Assembly (NCBI GenBank): GCA_013433145.1
Contig: CM024175.1
Span: 3,394,516-3,458,515, forward strand
DNA length: 64,000 bases
Reading direction: 5' to 3'
DNA from: Ascaris suum
Lineage: Eukaryota; Nematoda; Chromadorea; Rhabditida; Ascarididae
Shown: in pieces, positions 51,901-64,000 of the stretch
Numbering within the stretch: position 1 is the stretch's first letter
Layout of the letters: every line of letters starts with the position of its first letter
The notes under the pieces: model-generated
The model's database searches: none
What the model saw: only the letters and a program-made list of their open reading frames with translations
What the model was told of the DNA's origin: nothing
Translations under genes and position numbers: made by a program

Positions 51901-54626
51901 GTTCTGCTGAATATTTCTCATCGATGTGATTAGGGATAATTATAATAGAGGCCGTATTTGTGCATTGATGCCATCAGTTCTTTTGTATTTTACAGCATTG
52001 AAATAGGCGTGGGAACACTTAGCCATGAGCATTAGAGAAAGATGCAGCCATGATCATTCAGTAATGAAAACGTCACAATAAATCTGGGACTATATCGTAA
52101 GAATGCAAGATATGATAAAGAGCTTAACGACTCTTGGAGAGCATTAAAAACTCTATCAGAGTCATTAATAATCTGGGATAGAAGCAAGAACTTCTATAAA
52201 GTCAATTTTTTATGTGATGTGCAATTGATAAAAAGAAATTAATGGTCTTGTTTTTATCTCAGCTTATGAACGAATCTGGTTGAGTTTTTAATACTCATCA
52301 AAATGTTTTCAACTCGTTTATCAAATCTTGCTTCCTAACGAAATATTTTCAGATTTATTGCGAAGATTTTTATTACTAAGTGAGCAAGATCACGTCGCTC
52401 GTTGGCATAATGCTGTGGTCACTTCATTAACATTACAATTTTCACCACTTTTGGTAATGACCATTTTTCGATTGGGAAAAGAAAAAGTTGTTAAAAGCAA
52501 ATTTATTTCTTTTCAAGAGTGATACGGATTGGGTCGCCGCGATAAATGACTCACCGAAGCCTCCTCCTCGAAGAATAACGCTGACATTGCCCGTATTGAA
52601 TCATGCCCGACATGTCGCATTCATATGCACTGGCGAAGGAAAAGCTGACACTGTTAAGGTAACTGTTACGGCTCTATATGATATTTGGCGTGCTCACAGA
52701 TGGAGTGACTAGTTGATCTGGCGACGATTACAAGGTATCGCTATGTGCTTAGAAATGTTTCTTGAAGAACACAATGATCGCCAGGTTGAGGTTGATCAAA
52801 GGTATAGACTCGACGTTTCAATTCAGCCATTCGTGAAGCAAGTATGCCACTTCAAAACTTATTTTGTTCATAAGACGTTGCCAGAACACAACTGTAGATT
52901 GCTATCGGCGTTGGCGCACTTCTGCAACCTTGCAACCACGGCATCGCATTAATCGACACCTTTCGAAATTTAATCCGCCGAACCTGCAACCACGGCATTA
53001 ATCGATTTTCGAAACTTGTCGTTGAAGCATATAACAGCACTAAGTTTGACTCTTGGCGCTGCGTTTTTCACTACCTTCAATGAAAGTGAAGCTTCGTGGC
53101 ATGGCATTCGACGACCATCTTTCCCGCGGACCCGTGGCAGTTGGCGGTTGGGTCATGATCGGATGCAAGTGGAATTGCGACGTCAGGTGCTGGAAATATG
53201 TCCGTATTGCTTACTGAGTCGTTTTCGAATCGATGGAGGAAAAGAGAGGCAACGCTGGCACCGAAAGCATGAAGAAATCATGCGATCTAAATTCATCTGG
53301 GTTTTGCGTCGAATAACGAGAGGAAATTCTCGATGAACGATGGCGCAGATTCCTCGATCAGAGCAGAACCTCGTCTGACTTACCCACCGTCTAAGAAGTA
53401 GATCACTCTAGGGGATATGCGGATGTATAGCCAGCCTCAGTAGTTATATAAGGCAGAAAGCTCCGGAGATGGTTCCAGTTTTCGAGGAAAAGACTCATGC
53501 TGCCATGATATGTCTTGCGCAGGAACGGCGTTAGAAACCATGCTCGGGTTATTACTAGATTATGAGCTTGGCAGGAGCAGGACGAGGATCTGTTGGATGG
53601 ATATTGTCAAGGTTGGTTCTCAAAACGGAGAGATGGATGGCATCTTCAAAAAGATGGCAATGTTTGGCTATCTAATCAACCCAAGCCGACGTGGTGCTAA
53701 TGCATATCGATAGTTGTGGTGCTGATTTCTGTTAGAGAAGAATGGAAAAGTACCTTCGGTCGTATATTGTCACGGAAAATTGGTAGTTTGGCTGTGGCAG
53801 CAAAGGTATTTAAAGAGAAGCTTTTCTAATAATAAGCAAACATCATAGCTCTATAACGATTGTGTATTTTCCTTCAAAATTTTCGTAGACCAAATTTTTC
53901 ATCACTTTCAGATGGGTCTATGCCGACTCTTCTTTACAGCAAAGAGAGGACCAAATTATTTCGGGTGAACAATATTTAGTCACCGTTCGGTGCCGTTATG
54001 TAACTTTACCATCACTCCATTTTTGATATATGGCACTGATGGGGACCGTGGGCTAATTAAGAACATTATGAATCCAGAAAATAGCGTCGTGCATTTGGAT
54101 CAACTCTGAAAACTAAAGGAGTCTATCGATGGCTGTGTTCTTTTCCATTCTGTCGTTGTTCCTTTAAATACTCATGCGTTATTCTTATGTTTTCTAATAT
54201 GAATAAATAAATAAATAAATAAAACGCTTTTTTTTCGAATGAGGATTAAGCGCACATTTAGTTCTCCTTTTTAGCATATCGTTCTTGTGTAATTTTTTGC
54301 CATGGGAAGCATTAAGTTTTTATAAGCATTATAAGGATTGAAAAAGTTTGCGATGCAAACACCGATATATGATAGTTTTAGCAATCTTATTTAATTCATT
54401 TTTCGTTTGATAGAAATCTTCTAATTTATTGCAATCAGAATTCATAGATAATGATTGGGGCATTTTGAAATGAATCCTAACTATCATTTACTTATATATC
54501 AAATTATATTTGATATTTCAGGCAATTATTAATGATCGTGATACACGTTTACCTGCAACACTTGTTCAACCGACCTCAGGCACTTTGCATTGGTTTCTGG
54601 ATAAGGGTGCCGCATCGAAATTGTAG
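48989..54626 (+). CDS. PGLS: 6-phosphogluconolactonase, five exons
   Basis: Hydrolyses 6-phosphoglucono-delta-lactone to 6-phosphogluconate, step two of the oxidative pentose-phosphate pathway, in the cytosol. Exons 48989-49115, 50487-50681, 51716-51864, 52518-52658 and 54522-54626 give 238 residues (human 258), all in phase. Motifs: N-terminal VGLSGGSMPKM, the SGG loop of the NagB/PGL fold, split across exons 1-2; [17 protein letters not shown] (family CDERLVPFDHAEST); [20 protein letters not shown] followed by FPGHPLL, the family hallmark; [33 protein letters not shown]; and the C-terminal [23 protein letters not shown] is 2 nt after TTATTTCAG, suggesting trans-splicing. Acceptors TTTAAG (exon 2) and TTCAAG (exon 4) are unusual. 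Exon 2 could join exon 3 through a 6-nt exon at 51221-51226, but direct joining also keeps frame and is simpler. Confidence 0.95.
52700..53760. other. GC-richer coding-like block inside PGLS intron 4, unassigned
   Basis: Open frames 52713-52952, 53016-53336 and 53510-53713 on plus overlap a compositionally distinct segment within a 1.9-kb intron. None matches a family I know, and stops interrupt any longer frame. It could be a degraded inserted element or retro-copy; no terminal inverted repeats or poly-A tail are evident. Confidence 0.3.
52930..53017. repeat. imperfect direct repeat, about 35-42 nt
   Basis: Copy 1 (52930-52971) and copy 2 (52983-53017) share TGCAACCACGGCAT, ATTAATCGA and TTTCGAAA in order. 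Copy 1 has a few extra nt (CGC and CACC). Confidence 0.75.
54200..54224. repeat. (AAAT)n microsatellite
   Basis: About six AAAT units in PGLS intron 4. A complementary ATTT tract occurs near 54920-54945, downstream of the PGLS stop. Confidence 0.9.
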
Positions 54627-57600
54627 TGATAGAGGTATTATTTCTTCACTTATATGAAATACTTTATGTCGGAATTTTAATGTGTTTTTTGTAGTTTCTT
54701 AGGTTTTCATGTGAAATCGTTTGTTATTTATGTTGCTCAACTATTATCAGCACTTTTATTCTTTATTTCTTAGCAATTGTGATTTTATTTTGATAGAAAT
54801 CACTATCATTTAGAAATTGTTAATTGTGTTTTTTTTTTCATAGTGGCAGTTTTTTTTATTGTTTGATTTCGTTTTATTGAACGTTTAAGTTATTTTTTTA
54901 AAACTTTTATTGCTTAATTTTATTTTATTTATTTATTTATTTTTGCGGATCGCATGTTTAAGAGATTCGAGTTAACAATTGATATTTGCACAATACGCTT
55001 TACAACGGTTCTGTTGTTCTATAAAGTGAGCATTATTCTCAAATCTTGTGAACACTAGAAAAATGATGCAGTTATAATTTTGCTGAAGTTTAATTTTAAA
55101 TCATCAGAACACGCTATTTGATTCTTCGTTTGCATAAGGATGAAAGGCCTTTCAATGAGCAATTATTAGTAAGGCATCTAATAGGGCCTGGTCGATCGAT
55201 CAAAATATTGCTTGTAAATTGGCCGACGTTTATTTGAGCGAAGTTTCGTTCTATTTTTTCTTTCACGTTATTCTTTGTTTCCATTGTAATTGAAAAGAAG
55301 CGAAATTCGTGTTTGCTTGTTGCTGCGGGCTTGTCTGAATGACGCCATCATTGTGGATGTGAGACGGGCAGGAGAGATTCAATGATCGTCTCGTTTCTTT
55401 CCTATGATAGTACCAGAGGTCGTTCTGATTTTCCGTTATCTCGATATTTGTGTTTTCTTTTATCCGGCGCTGTCGTGACTTCCTTAGTTGGACGTATATC
55501 GTTTCGAGAAGTGCAGGCTGTTGCCTGAAACAAAATTCTTGCTCAGGTTTAATGTTCTATTTTGAAGATTTGTGGCTTTTCTGTGAGGTCTTCGAGGTAC
55601 ATATAACGTAATGTTATGCCTACATAGGCTACCCGGAGAAGAAAGGCGCCTTGCTCGTTAATTTTCACGAAAGGTAGTGTACAACTTTTCATAGAACTCT
55701 CATTTATTATAACTCTCATAGTGGATATGGGAAGGGTTGTATTAAAAAAAAATATAAGATTGGAAAGGCTGCGATAAAAATTCTAGTATTTTCTGCAGTT
55801 CTTTCATCTCTGGGCACCACTGGGAATTATAGAGAGTTTATCCTGTAGTTTTTCAGCAGTCTGTGTTTTGCTAAATCTACGTTTCACCGCATTCCGCCTG
55901 AGTCTTTGTGGTGGGGGGGGGGGGGGGGGGGAGGTTATAGGATTTGCAAGCACAATTTGGTTTAAAAGTGATCAGGTGTGGTCTAAGAACGAGTTCGTGA
56001 GAGAGAATTTGTGCGGCTATCAACTGCTGCATGATTGTGTATTACTAAAGCTCATTTTTTTGCTGAATATTGGGGCAATCTGTTGGTCTGATGAGTGCAG
56101 CGACACTCTTTAGATCAGCTCCTATGGCATGTTTTTCCACTTGTTGTTGCACACTCTTGCAAATTTGCATTCACGAAACATGTTATAATGAAGGCATGCA
56201 TGTATATGTGTATGTTCGTTTCTGTTTGTTGGTTCCGTGATTTCACTTCGGAAACAGGTGAAGTTAGAGCTACGAAATTCAGCAATGTTTTCTATACTAT
56301 AGGGGCTTATCATTGTTAGCGCCGTTACCGAGTTTCGGATGAACCTATTAACCTCTAGGCGATTTGTGGACGTTTTGGTGGTTAAAAATTTGCATTGCTG
56401 CTGTAACTAGTCTAATCTGGTTTTAAGCCACTCAGATAGCAATTGTACATCGTGTGTAATTTTATAAGCGAATCTCTTGTAGGATGTTTGCATGATTCGA
56501 TGGAAGTATGAATGCATCATCACTATGTGTTTCGTTATTTTGTGACAATTTATTCAGCTGAATTGTTTTATTGAATGAGCGAGAATGTGGGGCTTCATAT
56601 TATATCAGTGTGTCCGACGCGCTTTTCCAGTTGTTTTTTTTTACCTCTTCTGAAGTGATTTTCGTGAGGTTCTTGCAGATGACCATTTGTTATTCAGTAT
56701 GACAGTGTGGCACATGTTTATGAGTATGCATGTTTGTCCTTATGTTCTTGCAACTGAGGAAGCGCTAGAAATAATGAATAGAATACGCATTACTGGATAA
56801 ACGTTTCTTGCAACATTCGTATCGATCCACCAGCTGTGAAGGTAGTCATCGGCATTTAGAGAAGTCGAAGATTTGCGCAAAGCTAAGATTGTTCACGTTA
56901 GTGTGCTCGGTTCGAGCTATTTGCAGAATTAGTTTGTTTAAAGATTCCGCATTGTCCACGTTAAATGTTACCCGCAAAGGTGTCATTTCAAACGTGTACG
57001 ATAAGACGGAAGATTTTAATTTTGCAGTGAACAAGTATACTCAGTTAGACAGTAATATTCCAGCGTTCATACACAAAAACCTTATAATTTCTCAGGTCTT
57101 CCGATTTAGCAAAATATGTTCAATTAGGACAGCTTTTATTAATAAATGTAAAGGTCTGCTTAAAAAATTATAAAGAAAAAGGTCTATGTGTTACACTAAT
57201 GGGAAAATACTTATTTAAGGCATTAGTTAGCAAACCAGAATTAGTTTATAAGTTCGCCTATCCCAGTAGGCAAAGTATTAAAAGTTTAATCAAAGAAATG
57301 TTTCAAACACTTTAGTAAGTGTTGATTCCTTTCTTGCCAACTAAGGGGAATATCCACCCTCACCCCACCTACGTATTACACATTTAAGAACTTATATATG
57401 TGTTTTATATGTGTATGGTTTCGTTTTTCTATTGTACATATGTATATATACAATATTTCTTATTTTATAGTGTGACATCTCGGTTTTATTGATCTACAAT
57501 GCCATTTTTTTGAGTTGCTTGAGATTGGTAGCACACGGTATATAAATATTGATCTACATGGGAGGATACTTTGACGGTGTTGATCTCAACATAGATGTTT

Positions 57601-58487
57601 TCGCGTATAGAAAATACGTGATTACTGGTATCTTATGTTTATGTGGCGCATTCGGACGACTTGAATACGAGGGGTTTGGTTTTATTTCATTTTGATGGTA
57701 CTTTATAGATGTGAACATGTTTTTTCCATAGTATATTTGGACATACTAAAACGGTTAAGACTATCTGCATTTCTGAACCCTAGCTGTATGATTATCTTTT
57801 ATTAAAGCTTTTAGGTTATAATCCCTTACTTGAGTAATTACGTATATCATCTTATAATATTCTCCGCTTATTATACCTAGCGTTTTCAATCCAAAAAATT
57901 TTTGTTAGAATTTCATTCTAATTCAGCATTATCATTGTTGTCATTTGAAAAAGATCGTAAGAACGAACATTGCACATATCTGTTGTCCTATTTCCATGTA
58001 TCATATTAGAAAATTGCTTTCATAAATTTTTCGTCCAACCGTTAAAATTTTTTGCAATTTCTAGAAGAATTCAATGTATCCCACATCTGTTATTTCGTGA
58101 TTTGCGTCCTCTATCACGTTTACTATTTGGTCGCTACCATAAAAATTTCGTTGTCTTGTGAACATTAATTTCGTTTCGTCTCAAACAAATTGGTGATAAC
58201 CGACGCTGAATGTCACACTTCGATGAGGGGATACATGCACTTTTACAGCTGAGGTGAATATAGTTCTGTGCTAGCGAGATTGCTGCTCAACTCGATCATA
58301 TCCTTCTTGATTCATTTGCATAGACATAAACGGCCAGATATGTTGAAGGTGATAATTTGATGATTCACTTTCTCACTTTTTAATTATTTAGCTTCATGAT
58401 ATCGTTTACGTAAGAGTGTTTTTATAATTTGCGCAGAAATAATCCAATAATGAATAGACGTCACACTTCTCTCTCACAAACAATTAC
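54627..58487. other. 3' flank of PGLS and non-coding stretch, no confident gene
   Basis: T-rich 3' flank, an ATTT tract at 54920-54945, and a 19-nt poly-G tract at 55913-55931. The longest open frame (121 codons, 56808-57173 plus) has no motif or splice support. On minus, 57034-56846 is also open and equally unsupported. Confidence 0.5.
55913..55931. repeat. poly-G tract
   Basis: Run of about 19 G, the longest homopolymer of this kind in the window. Confidence 0.9.
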
Positions 58488-59633
58488 CTCAGCTAGGCAG
58501 ATAATCTTGAGGTTTTCTCGTACATAAAGGTAAGATGGTCTTAAAGAACACATGAAGGTATGCTTTGCAAAACCATTCTTTCGTAGAGCTTCCATTTCAA
58601 TGACAATGCTTCTCTCATCCACATAATAAAGAAGCAACAACCGGCGGAGGCAAAGCATCGTTTGCCATCTTAGGCCTGGCAATGTTTCCCATAAATTTGA
58701 TAATTTGATTTCTTCTCACCAATGGCGATAGTTTTTTTATCTTTTTTGGTGGCTTTTTTTTTCTTTAAACATTCGAATTTTGCCGAATTAAATTTCATCA
58801 GAAAGTTGAGATTTAATTAGCGAATCATTGTTGTCGAAATATAAATGTGGAAAATGTTCTGAGTGAAGTGCGACATGCCAATGAAGGAAATTATTGCCTT
58901 CGAAAAATTGTGCAAATCCATGAGAAAGGTTAATTGATAATCTTCTCTAGTACATTTAATGTTGTATGTAACATTCATAGAGATTTTCATTGATCCACTT
59001 AAAAATCGCAAAATTTGCGCATTTGTGTATTTAAAATCGAGGTAGAATTTTGCGATTAAATCTCAGACGAGTTATTGCGATCATTGTGTGAAAATATGAG
59101 TGTCACCGTTCGAAGTAATACTCTGAGCAAAGTTGAATGGGAACAAAACTTCATTAATGGAAGTTATGAAGGCTGCTCGCTACTCGTAGACATCACCAGT
59201 GTGTTAATTAGCCTATGAATGCTGATCGTCCATTGTATCATTGAGATAGGCTGCACTTCAAAAGAAAAGCGGAGTAGCGTACATGTGTTTAATCCAGAAA
59301 CGTAGTGCCACCTTTCTGATAAAGATCAGTAGCCACATCTGCTCTTAGTAACGTTAGTGGCTACTTTATATAGAAGAATAGTGTTTTCGTTCAAAGTAAG
59401 AGGCGAAATTTATATGCGCTTATGTATTTCGATTGAAGAACGTATGCTTCATGCGTCTTCTTTAATATAGCTTGTATAAGATGCACAAGAGCGTATAACT
59501 TTGCTGCTATGAACAGGTATGAACTCACCATACGCCGGTCTAATCCCGAAGCAAGACAGAATTGAAAATATAAGCGATCAACGGTGCAGGATTGTAGTGG
59601 AACAAACTTTAGTTGTGATAGGATAAACGGGGC
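58488..59633 (-). CDS. candidate internal exons of an unidentified minus-strand gene
   Basis: Two coding-like pieces with good splice borders. One is 59633-59533, entered after CCTCTAG (KFVPLQSCTVDRLYFQF, then CLASGLDRRM) and left at a strong ATG|GTGAGT donor. The other is 58675-58488, entered after TTGCCAG (WQTMLCLRRLLLLYYVDERS, EMEALRKNGFAKHTFMCSL, YVRENLKIICLAE) and left at GAG|GTAATT. They do not join directly in phase (0 into 1), so an unseen exon would lie between. One weak candidate lies around 58830-58990. No start, stop or family was recognised; leucine-rich helices suggest a helical-repeat or cytosolic scaffold protein, which is inference. Confidence 0.3.
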
Positions 59634-62600
59634 TAGAGGAATGGGCAATATAGCTGGCTATAATAGCGTTCCTATCGATCTTAATGAATCATACTAAAGG
59701 TATGTTGATGTGTGATTTTAAAATTTACCACAGCAATAATAGAGCTTTGCTATGGCAATTATGACATTGTTCGAATAAAACCTCAGTAATCGCTTGAATA
59801 TTAGCGCGTGTCTAGAATTTCCACTTGATTTTCGTGATTCCCATATTGAATGCACGGAAGCTATTTGGCGCAAATGACGCAATACACTTTTTAATGCAGT
59901 AGCGTTTAGCGTATATGAGGCTCGCCAAAGTGAAGCGTTATAAGGTGAGCGTGAATTTAATTCAAATAAATTGCATGCAGCAATTTTTTTTTCATTCATT
60001 TCGTTAGCCTCAAAAAATTTCGTCTCGTCTCGCTTTTATTAATTTTTTTTCTTCTTTAATTCCACACCTTTTTTTTTTTCGTTGGTCTAAATGGACTTTT
60101 GTTTCATTTCATTTATCTCTGTATTTTTAGCGTTGAATTATTCCACATATTATAATAATACGTCAACTATATTATTTTGAAGTGTGATCTCACTTCTTTG
60201 CTTAACCTTTATCTGAAGTCAAATCAAGTGCTTACCATATAAAAAAATCTCTTGAAAATCTATTTATGAATGCGCTAATGTTTTCTCGCTCAGAATAACA
60301 TCGCAAACGCGCTGCTCTTTATGTAAAATCTACTCGCATTTGAAAACGTAATTTACAAGGAAGAAATTTTCCTCCTCGAAGACAAACAAAATCGAGGCAT
60401 AAAGGCTTTTCTTGATGATCTGCTTTTGGGGCTACCTAAGATACTTTGAAGCATGGTCAGATATACTGCTAGCCGGCATAGTCATAGGGAATAAACTTTT
60501 AACATATTTCGAAGGATAAAGCAATAGCAAAAAGGTGGGCAAGGGGGGGGGGGAAGAAATGAAAGATAAGGAAAGCACCAGATAGTCCTTATCCTAGGAT
60601 ACCACGCGGCGGGTATCAAGATGTTGCATTTGCGACCGCATAGCCACGTTGAAGACCTCGCACCTCCCAATGACGGCAGCTCGCTGCTCCCTAGCTCGAT
60701 TGCGAGTTGCGAAGTTCCATCCTCGAACCTGAGTTCTATGAAGCACCTCAGACTACATCTCGAAATTTTCTCGGAGTGATCTATAAGTACCAGAAATTCA
60801 TTTTATGCTGTTTTCGTTACATTCGATTTCCCCTGGAATCATTTATTGAGCAATCGGTCTATTAGGAATGCATATGTTTCCTGAGAGTGCTTCACTCATC
60901 GTGCTCTGTGCTCGTCTAATCGGCTGATCTACATCACAGACGGATCTGCTGCATTTTGCAGGGAGGATATTCTTCTATTTTTGGGGTTTCAATATTGCCT
61001 GCACTGAAATATTCAAATATTTTTCCCCAATCGAGTCGTCGTTTCGCGAGTTGCGATACTTATAGTTTCTTCGTTCGAACTAAAGCAGATTTAAACCAAT
61101 GTCATCAGCACATATCTTCTAAGTTGCTTGCCCCCAAAAAACAGAGTTGCGTAGAAATTTTTGAGCTTTCAGAGATGCGCATAAAAATGCACTCAAGTAT
61201 TGGAGGAAATGGGGAAGAGGCTCCCGATATGTGAGGTGCACCGAAGTATCGTACAGCTGTGTTCTACAGAATTCGTTATTTTGCAAGCTTCAATATGAAT
61301 TATCGAAAGCTTTCTGCTTCAAATATTGTAAATATTGCGGAATATAAGTGCTGGAGAATGTGAAAAATAAAGTCGTTAGGAGGGATGAAGTTTAACATTC
61401 ACGTAAAACCGCATTTCTGCATCCCAATTCTTTAATTTTTTTTTCTGCATTCTTTATTATTTCTATGTGTAATTTTCTTGTTTATAAATTTTCGATCATT
61501 CTTTGTCTGTAATTTTGTAATTCTTATCTGACTACTCGAGCTATGGAATCTTTTCGCAGCATTTGAGCTTCTGGCCTTAGAAGCCGATAGGGCCGCCTAT
61601 GGATCGACGCAAGTTTGCAGACGTTTTTAGCCCAATATCACCTCTAATCTATGCCATTCAGTGATCAACTAGACGTTTGATATCGTGGATATAATATATA
61701 ATCAAAAAGAACCATGCGAATTAAATAATCCGTCCCCAATTTGTACAGTAATAATGGCACACCTTTGTTTGCATATGCCTTCTCATGTACTTGTTGATTC
61801 ATTATTTAATCTAACAGTTGCGCTTTCACTGATATGTAATGACTCATTGACATATAGTGCCAGCTAGTAAATTTACCTTCTTCCTACCTGTACACCTTCC
61901 ATCTGAATTTCCTGAATAATGGAAACCTCCGGTATGGGCTCCTGTTGGCAAGTTTTGCGAGGATGGAGTGCAAAAACTGAAAAGAGCAGTAACATATCCA
62001 CATTTTATATACATTTCCACCCAGATAAATCGTACTATTGAATAAAGATTGCATTGCATTGCATTATTGCACTATTGCATTGCTTAATAGAGCAACTCCA
62101 TTTTAGTCGTTCCATCCAGGGTTTTCAAGCGGTTCACTCAAGTGCCCTTCGTTAAAACATTCATCAGACACTCAAGCAGTCAGCAATTAAATGCTCTCAT
62201 TTTTTATTCAAAAAAAAAGCCGTTAAGCAGCTGAAATGCTGATTTGAGCGTTAGAAGGTAAACTCTACGCGAGGAACCTTTCGCCTAGAGGCTAGCAGGT
62301 AAATTTACCAGTCGCTTAAATATGAAATGGAAATTTGCGCAAAAGGGACTTCAATGTTCATTTTTTTCACTCCCATTTCTGAGGTTATATTTCCTGAAAT
62401 AAATTTTAATCTTTTTTTATTGCAGCGAGAGCTTCGATGGAAGAGTTGTTGATTTGTTTCAGTACATTTGTAGAAATGTTTTTTGATTTGATTTGATTTG
62501 AATTAGGCGTCAAAAACCTCTTCCCATCCTCTCCCTCTCCTAATTCGATTCTTTCCCTCTACTATAAGCCTCCTTAAAAAGAGAGCAAAATTGTGAGCAC

Positions 62601-63130
62601 TTTCTTGGCACAAAGCCGTGCTTGATTTTTAAAGCCTTTTGAACGATTCAAAGAGATTGAGGTCATAAAAGATATATTCGGAATTCGACAATAATTTTCA
62701 TTCTCATCGGATCTTTATAGCAATAGTATTCAAGTGAAATTCGAAACTAGTTTTTCCCTTTTCTCGAAATGTGACATTTTTTATATCTTTGACGTTGTTT
62801 TCTTTCACGATGCATTAATTTAAAAATTGCATTTCCTCACCCATAATATGGTTTATTGCCGTTGCTAATCAACCACAGCTGCATTTATCGCCCCCAATTG
62901 ATCGATAATTTGGAATGTGGCTTGCGTCTGTCATTTGCATACACAAGCACTTTACATCTGCAAGAACAATCATATTTGAAGGCGGCTACCTCGTCCTTCA
63001 CCTCCTCCTGTCTGCTTTCCCCCGCGTCCCCATTTTGATGAGCTTCGCGCTCAATTATGTTGTCACTGTTATTTAATAACTATTAGTGTTGTTTTGAACA
63101 TCCATTTTGTTACTGCTGTAAGTTTGCTGA
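59634..63130. other. non-coding stretch, no confident gene
   Basis: Contains a G9 tract near 60546 and a GCATT-rich patch at 62048-62084. A 92-codon open frame starts at 60956 on plus, directly at a GCATTTTGCAG acceptor-like site. Two frames are open there and coding-like, but the exon cannot be connected to anything. Confidence 0.45.
62048..62084. repeat. GCATT-unit repeat
   Basis: ATTGCATTGCATTGCATTATTGC followed by ACTATTGCATTGC: an irregular pentamer array, related in motif to the patches at 1351-1415 and 44805-44895. Confidence 0.75.
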
Positions 63131-63131
63131 A

Positions 63132-63525
63132 TTGATTTTGTGCCTTCTGCTCTCTATTTTGTGTTTTCCCCTTTTATGTGTTTGGTGTGCCGATGTTTCT
63201 GCTGGCAAATATCGGAAACGCAACAACGAAGGTAAAAAGTTCATCGTCAGTTTTCTTCGCTTGCATGAAAAAGTTTATGTGGCTGGGAGGGGGCAGCCGT
63301 TACATGTCCATATTGGCGAACATATGTGGGCTTTGTACAAACCCGACTCAGGTTCTATGTGGATATGCCGATGGCTGGCTATCGCAAAGAAAAACAGATG
63401 TGCTTATCATAACGGTGAAAAATCTTCCCAGTTCAAATATCACAGTACTGAGATGCGCATTAGAAGAAGCAACACGCAAGCGAAAAATCCTTTTATTGAT
63501 AAATGAGGTGAATAGAAGTTTGTAG
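63132..63525 (+). CDS. coding-like region with two overlapping long frames, unidentified
   Basis: Two plus frames are open for over 110 codons. Frame A (63178-63525) contains FGVPMFLLANIGNATTK, SRYMSILANICGLCTNP and KTDVLIITVKNLPSSNITVL, then LEEATRKRKILLLINE before a GAG|GTGAAT donor. Frame B (63132-63506) begins with a hydrophobic run (ILCLLLSILCFPLLCVWC) and continues VYVAGRGQPLHVHIGEHMWA. Only one can be real. Frame A ends at a plausible donor and would be an exon of a gene running off the window. No family was recognised. Confidence 0.25.
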
Positions 63526-64000
63526 TTTTTTGGGGAAACCCACATATTATTTTTATTTTATTTTCTTCACTTCCGGTCCTCCATCTGTATTTGTATCCTT
63601 TTTTCGCTTCCGATAATCTCATCTAGTTAATGGAAGGTTTTGTCCTCCTGTTATGCCACCATCAGAAAGATTTTACGAAGGATACAGCGACATATTTATG
63701 CCATCTGCTTATGCAGACCACAATGCATCAGAAACGAGGGATATTTGCAGAAGTTTATGTGCGTCAAAGCATTTGTGGTTTACTATGAACATATAAAGCG
63801 CCATTATTATAACACGCACAGTGGGGTAATACATAATTGTGCGCTCTTAGTGATAAAATAATAAAATACGCTCAATAAAGCCGTTATGTTTTACAGCTGT
63901 TGTCATCAAGCATTTTGTTGTCGTGTGACTGCCAAAGGCTATTGTCAGATAACGACGGAGGAGAAAACCAGTCGAGGACACTCTAACTTTGATGCCTAGT
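63526..64000. other. right edge, nothing assigned
   Basis: Short ORFs only. If the region to the left is an exon, this is its intron. Confidence 0.4.

Noticed and set aside
63178..63240. Two-pore potassium channel segment (FGVPMFLLANIGN)
   Set aside because: The short match to the M2 region of such channels is not accompanied by a pore GYG motif or continuing homology.

Overview
This is eukaryotic, intron-rich, AT-rich DNA from an animal, most likely a nematode, possibly of the ascarid/spirurid type. The basis is indirect. Genes are compact in coding content but split by many introns, mostly 0.4-1.5 kb. Several start codons sit 2-10 nt downstream of a 3' splice-acceptor-like site, as expected for spliced-leader trans-splicing. 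There is no rRNA, prophage, CRISPR or bacterial operon, and I found no convincing tRNA. Exons were assembled by hand from conserved protein segments, splice-site consensus and reading-phase continuity; species and exact splice sites are inference.

Layout. (1) 1-13976, minus strand: a 17-exon TFIP11/STIP G-patch spliceosome-disassembly factor whose last codons lie beyond the left edge. (2) 13977-18911: mostly non-coding, with a long TA microsatellite and one tentative two-exon secreted-peptide gene on minus (17435-17878). (3) 18912-23027, plus: a five-exon DNAJC9-type J-protein and histone chaperone, with a probable GC-AG intron. (4) 23028-30845: no confident gene, but coding-like blocks near 26.1-27.4 kb. 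(5) 30846-33010, minus: an intact three-exon gene for a 102-residue protein I do not recognise. (6) 33539-37037, minus: an intact six-exon gene for a single-pass membrane protein of about 206 residues, also unrecognised, including a 32-nt exon. (7) 38607-38867, minus: an 87-codon coding-like ORF. (8) 39284-47535, plus: EXOSC2/RRP4, the exosome cap subunit, eight exons, with an apparent 1-nt deletion in exon 4. (9) 48989-54626, plus: 6-phosphogluconolactonase, five exons. (10) 54627-64000: no confident gene, with coding-like segments near 58.5-59.6, 61.0 and 63.2 kb.

The recognised genes are housekeeping functions: spliceosome recycling, histone handling, 3'-5' RNA decay and the oxidative pentose-phosphate pathway. 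They do not form one pathway. I found no mobile-element gene or multi-gene defence-like system. The most useful novelties are the two unrecognised genes reconstructed on minus at 30.8-37.0 kb, the EXOSC2 frameshift, and unusual splice sites (GC donor, recurrent AAG acceptors).
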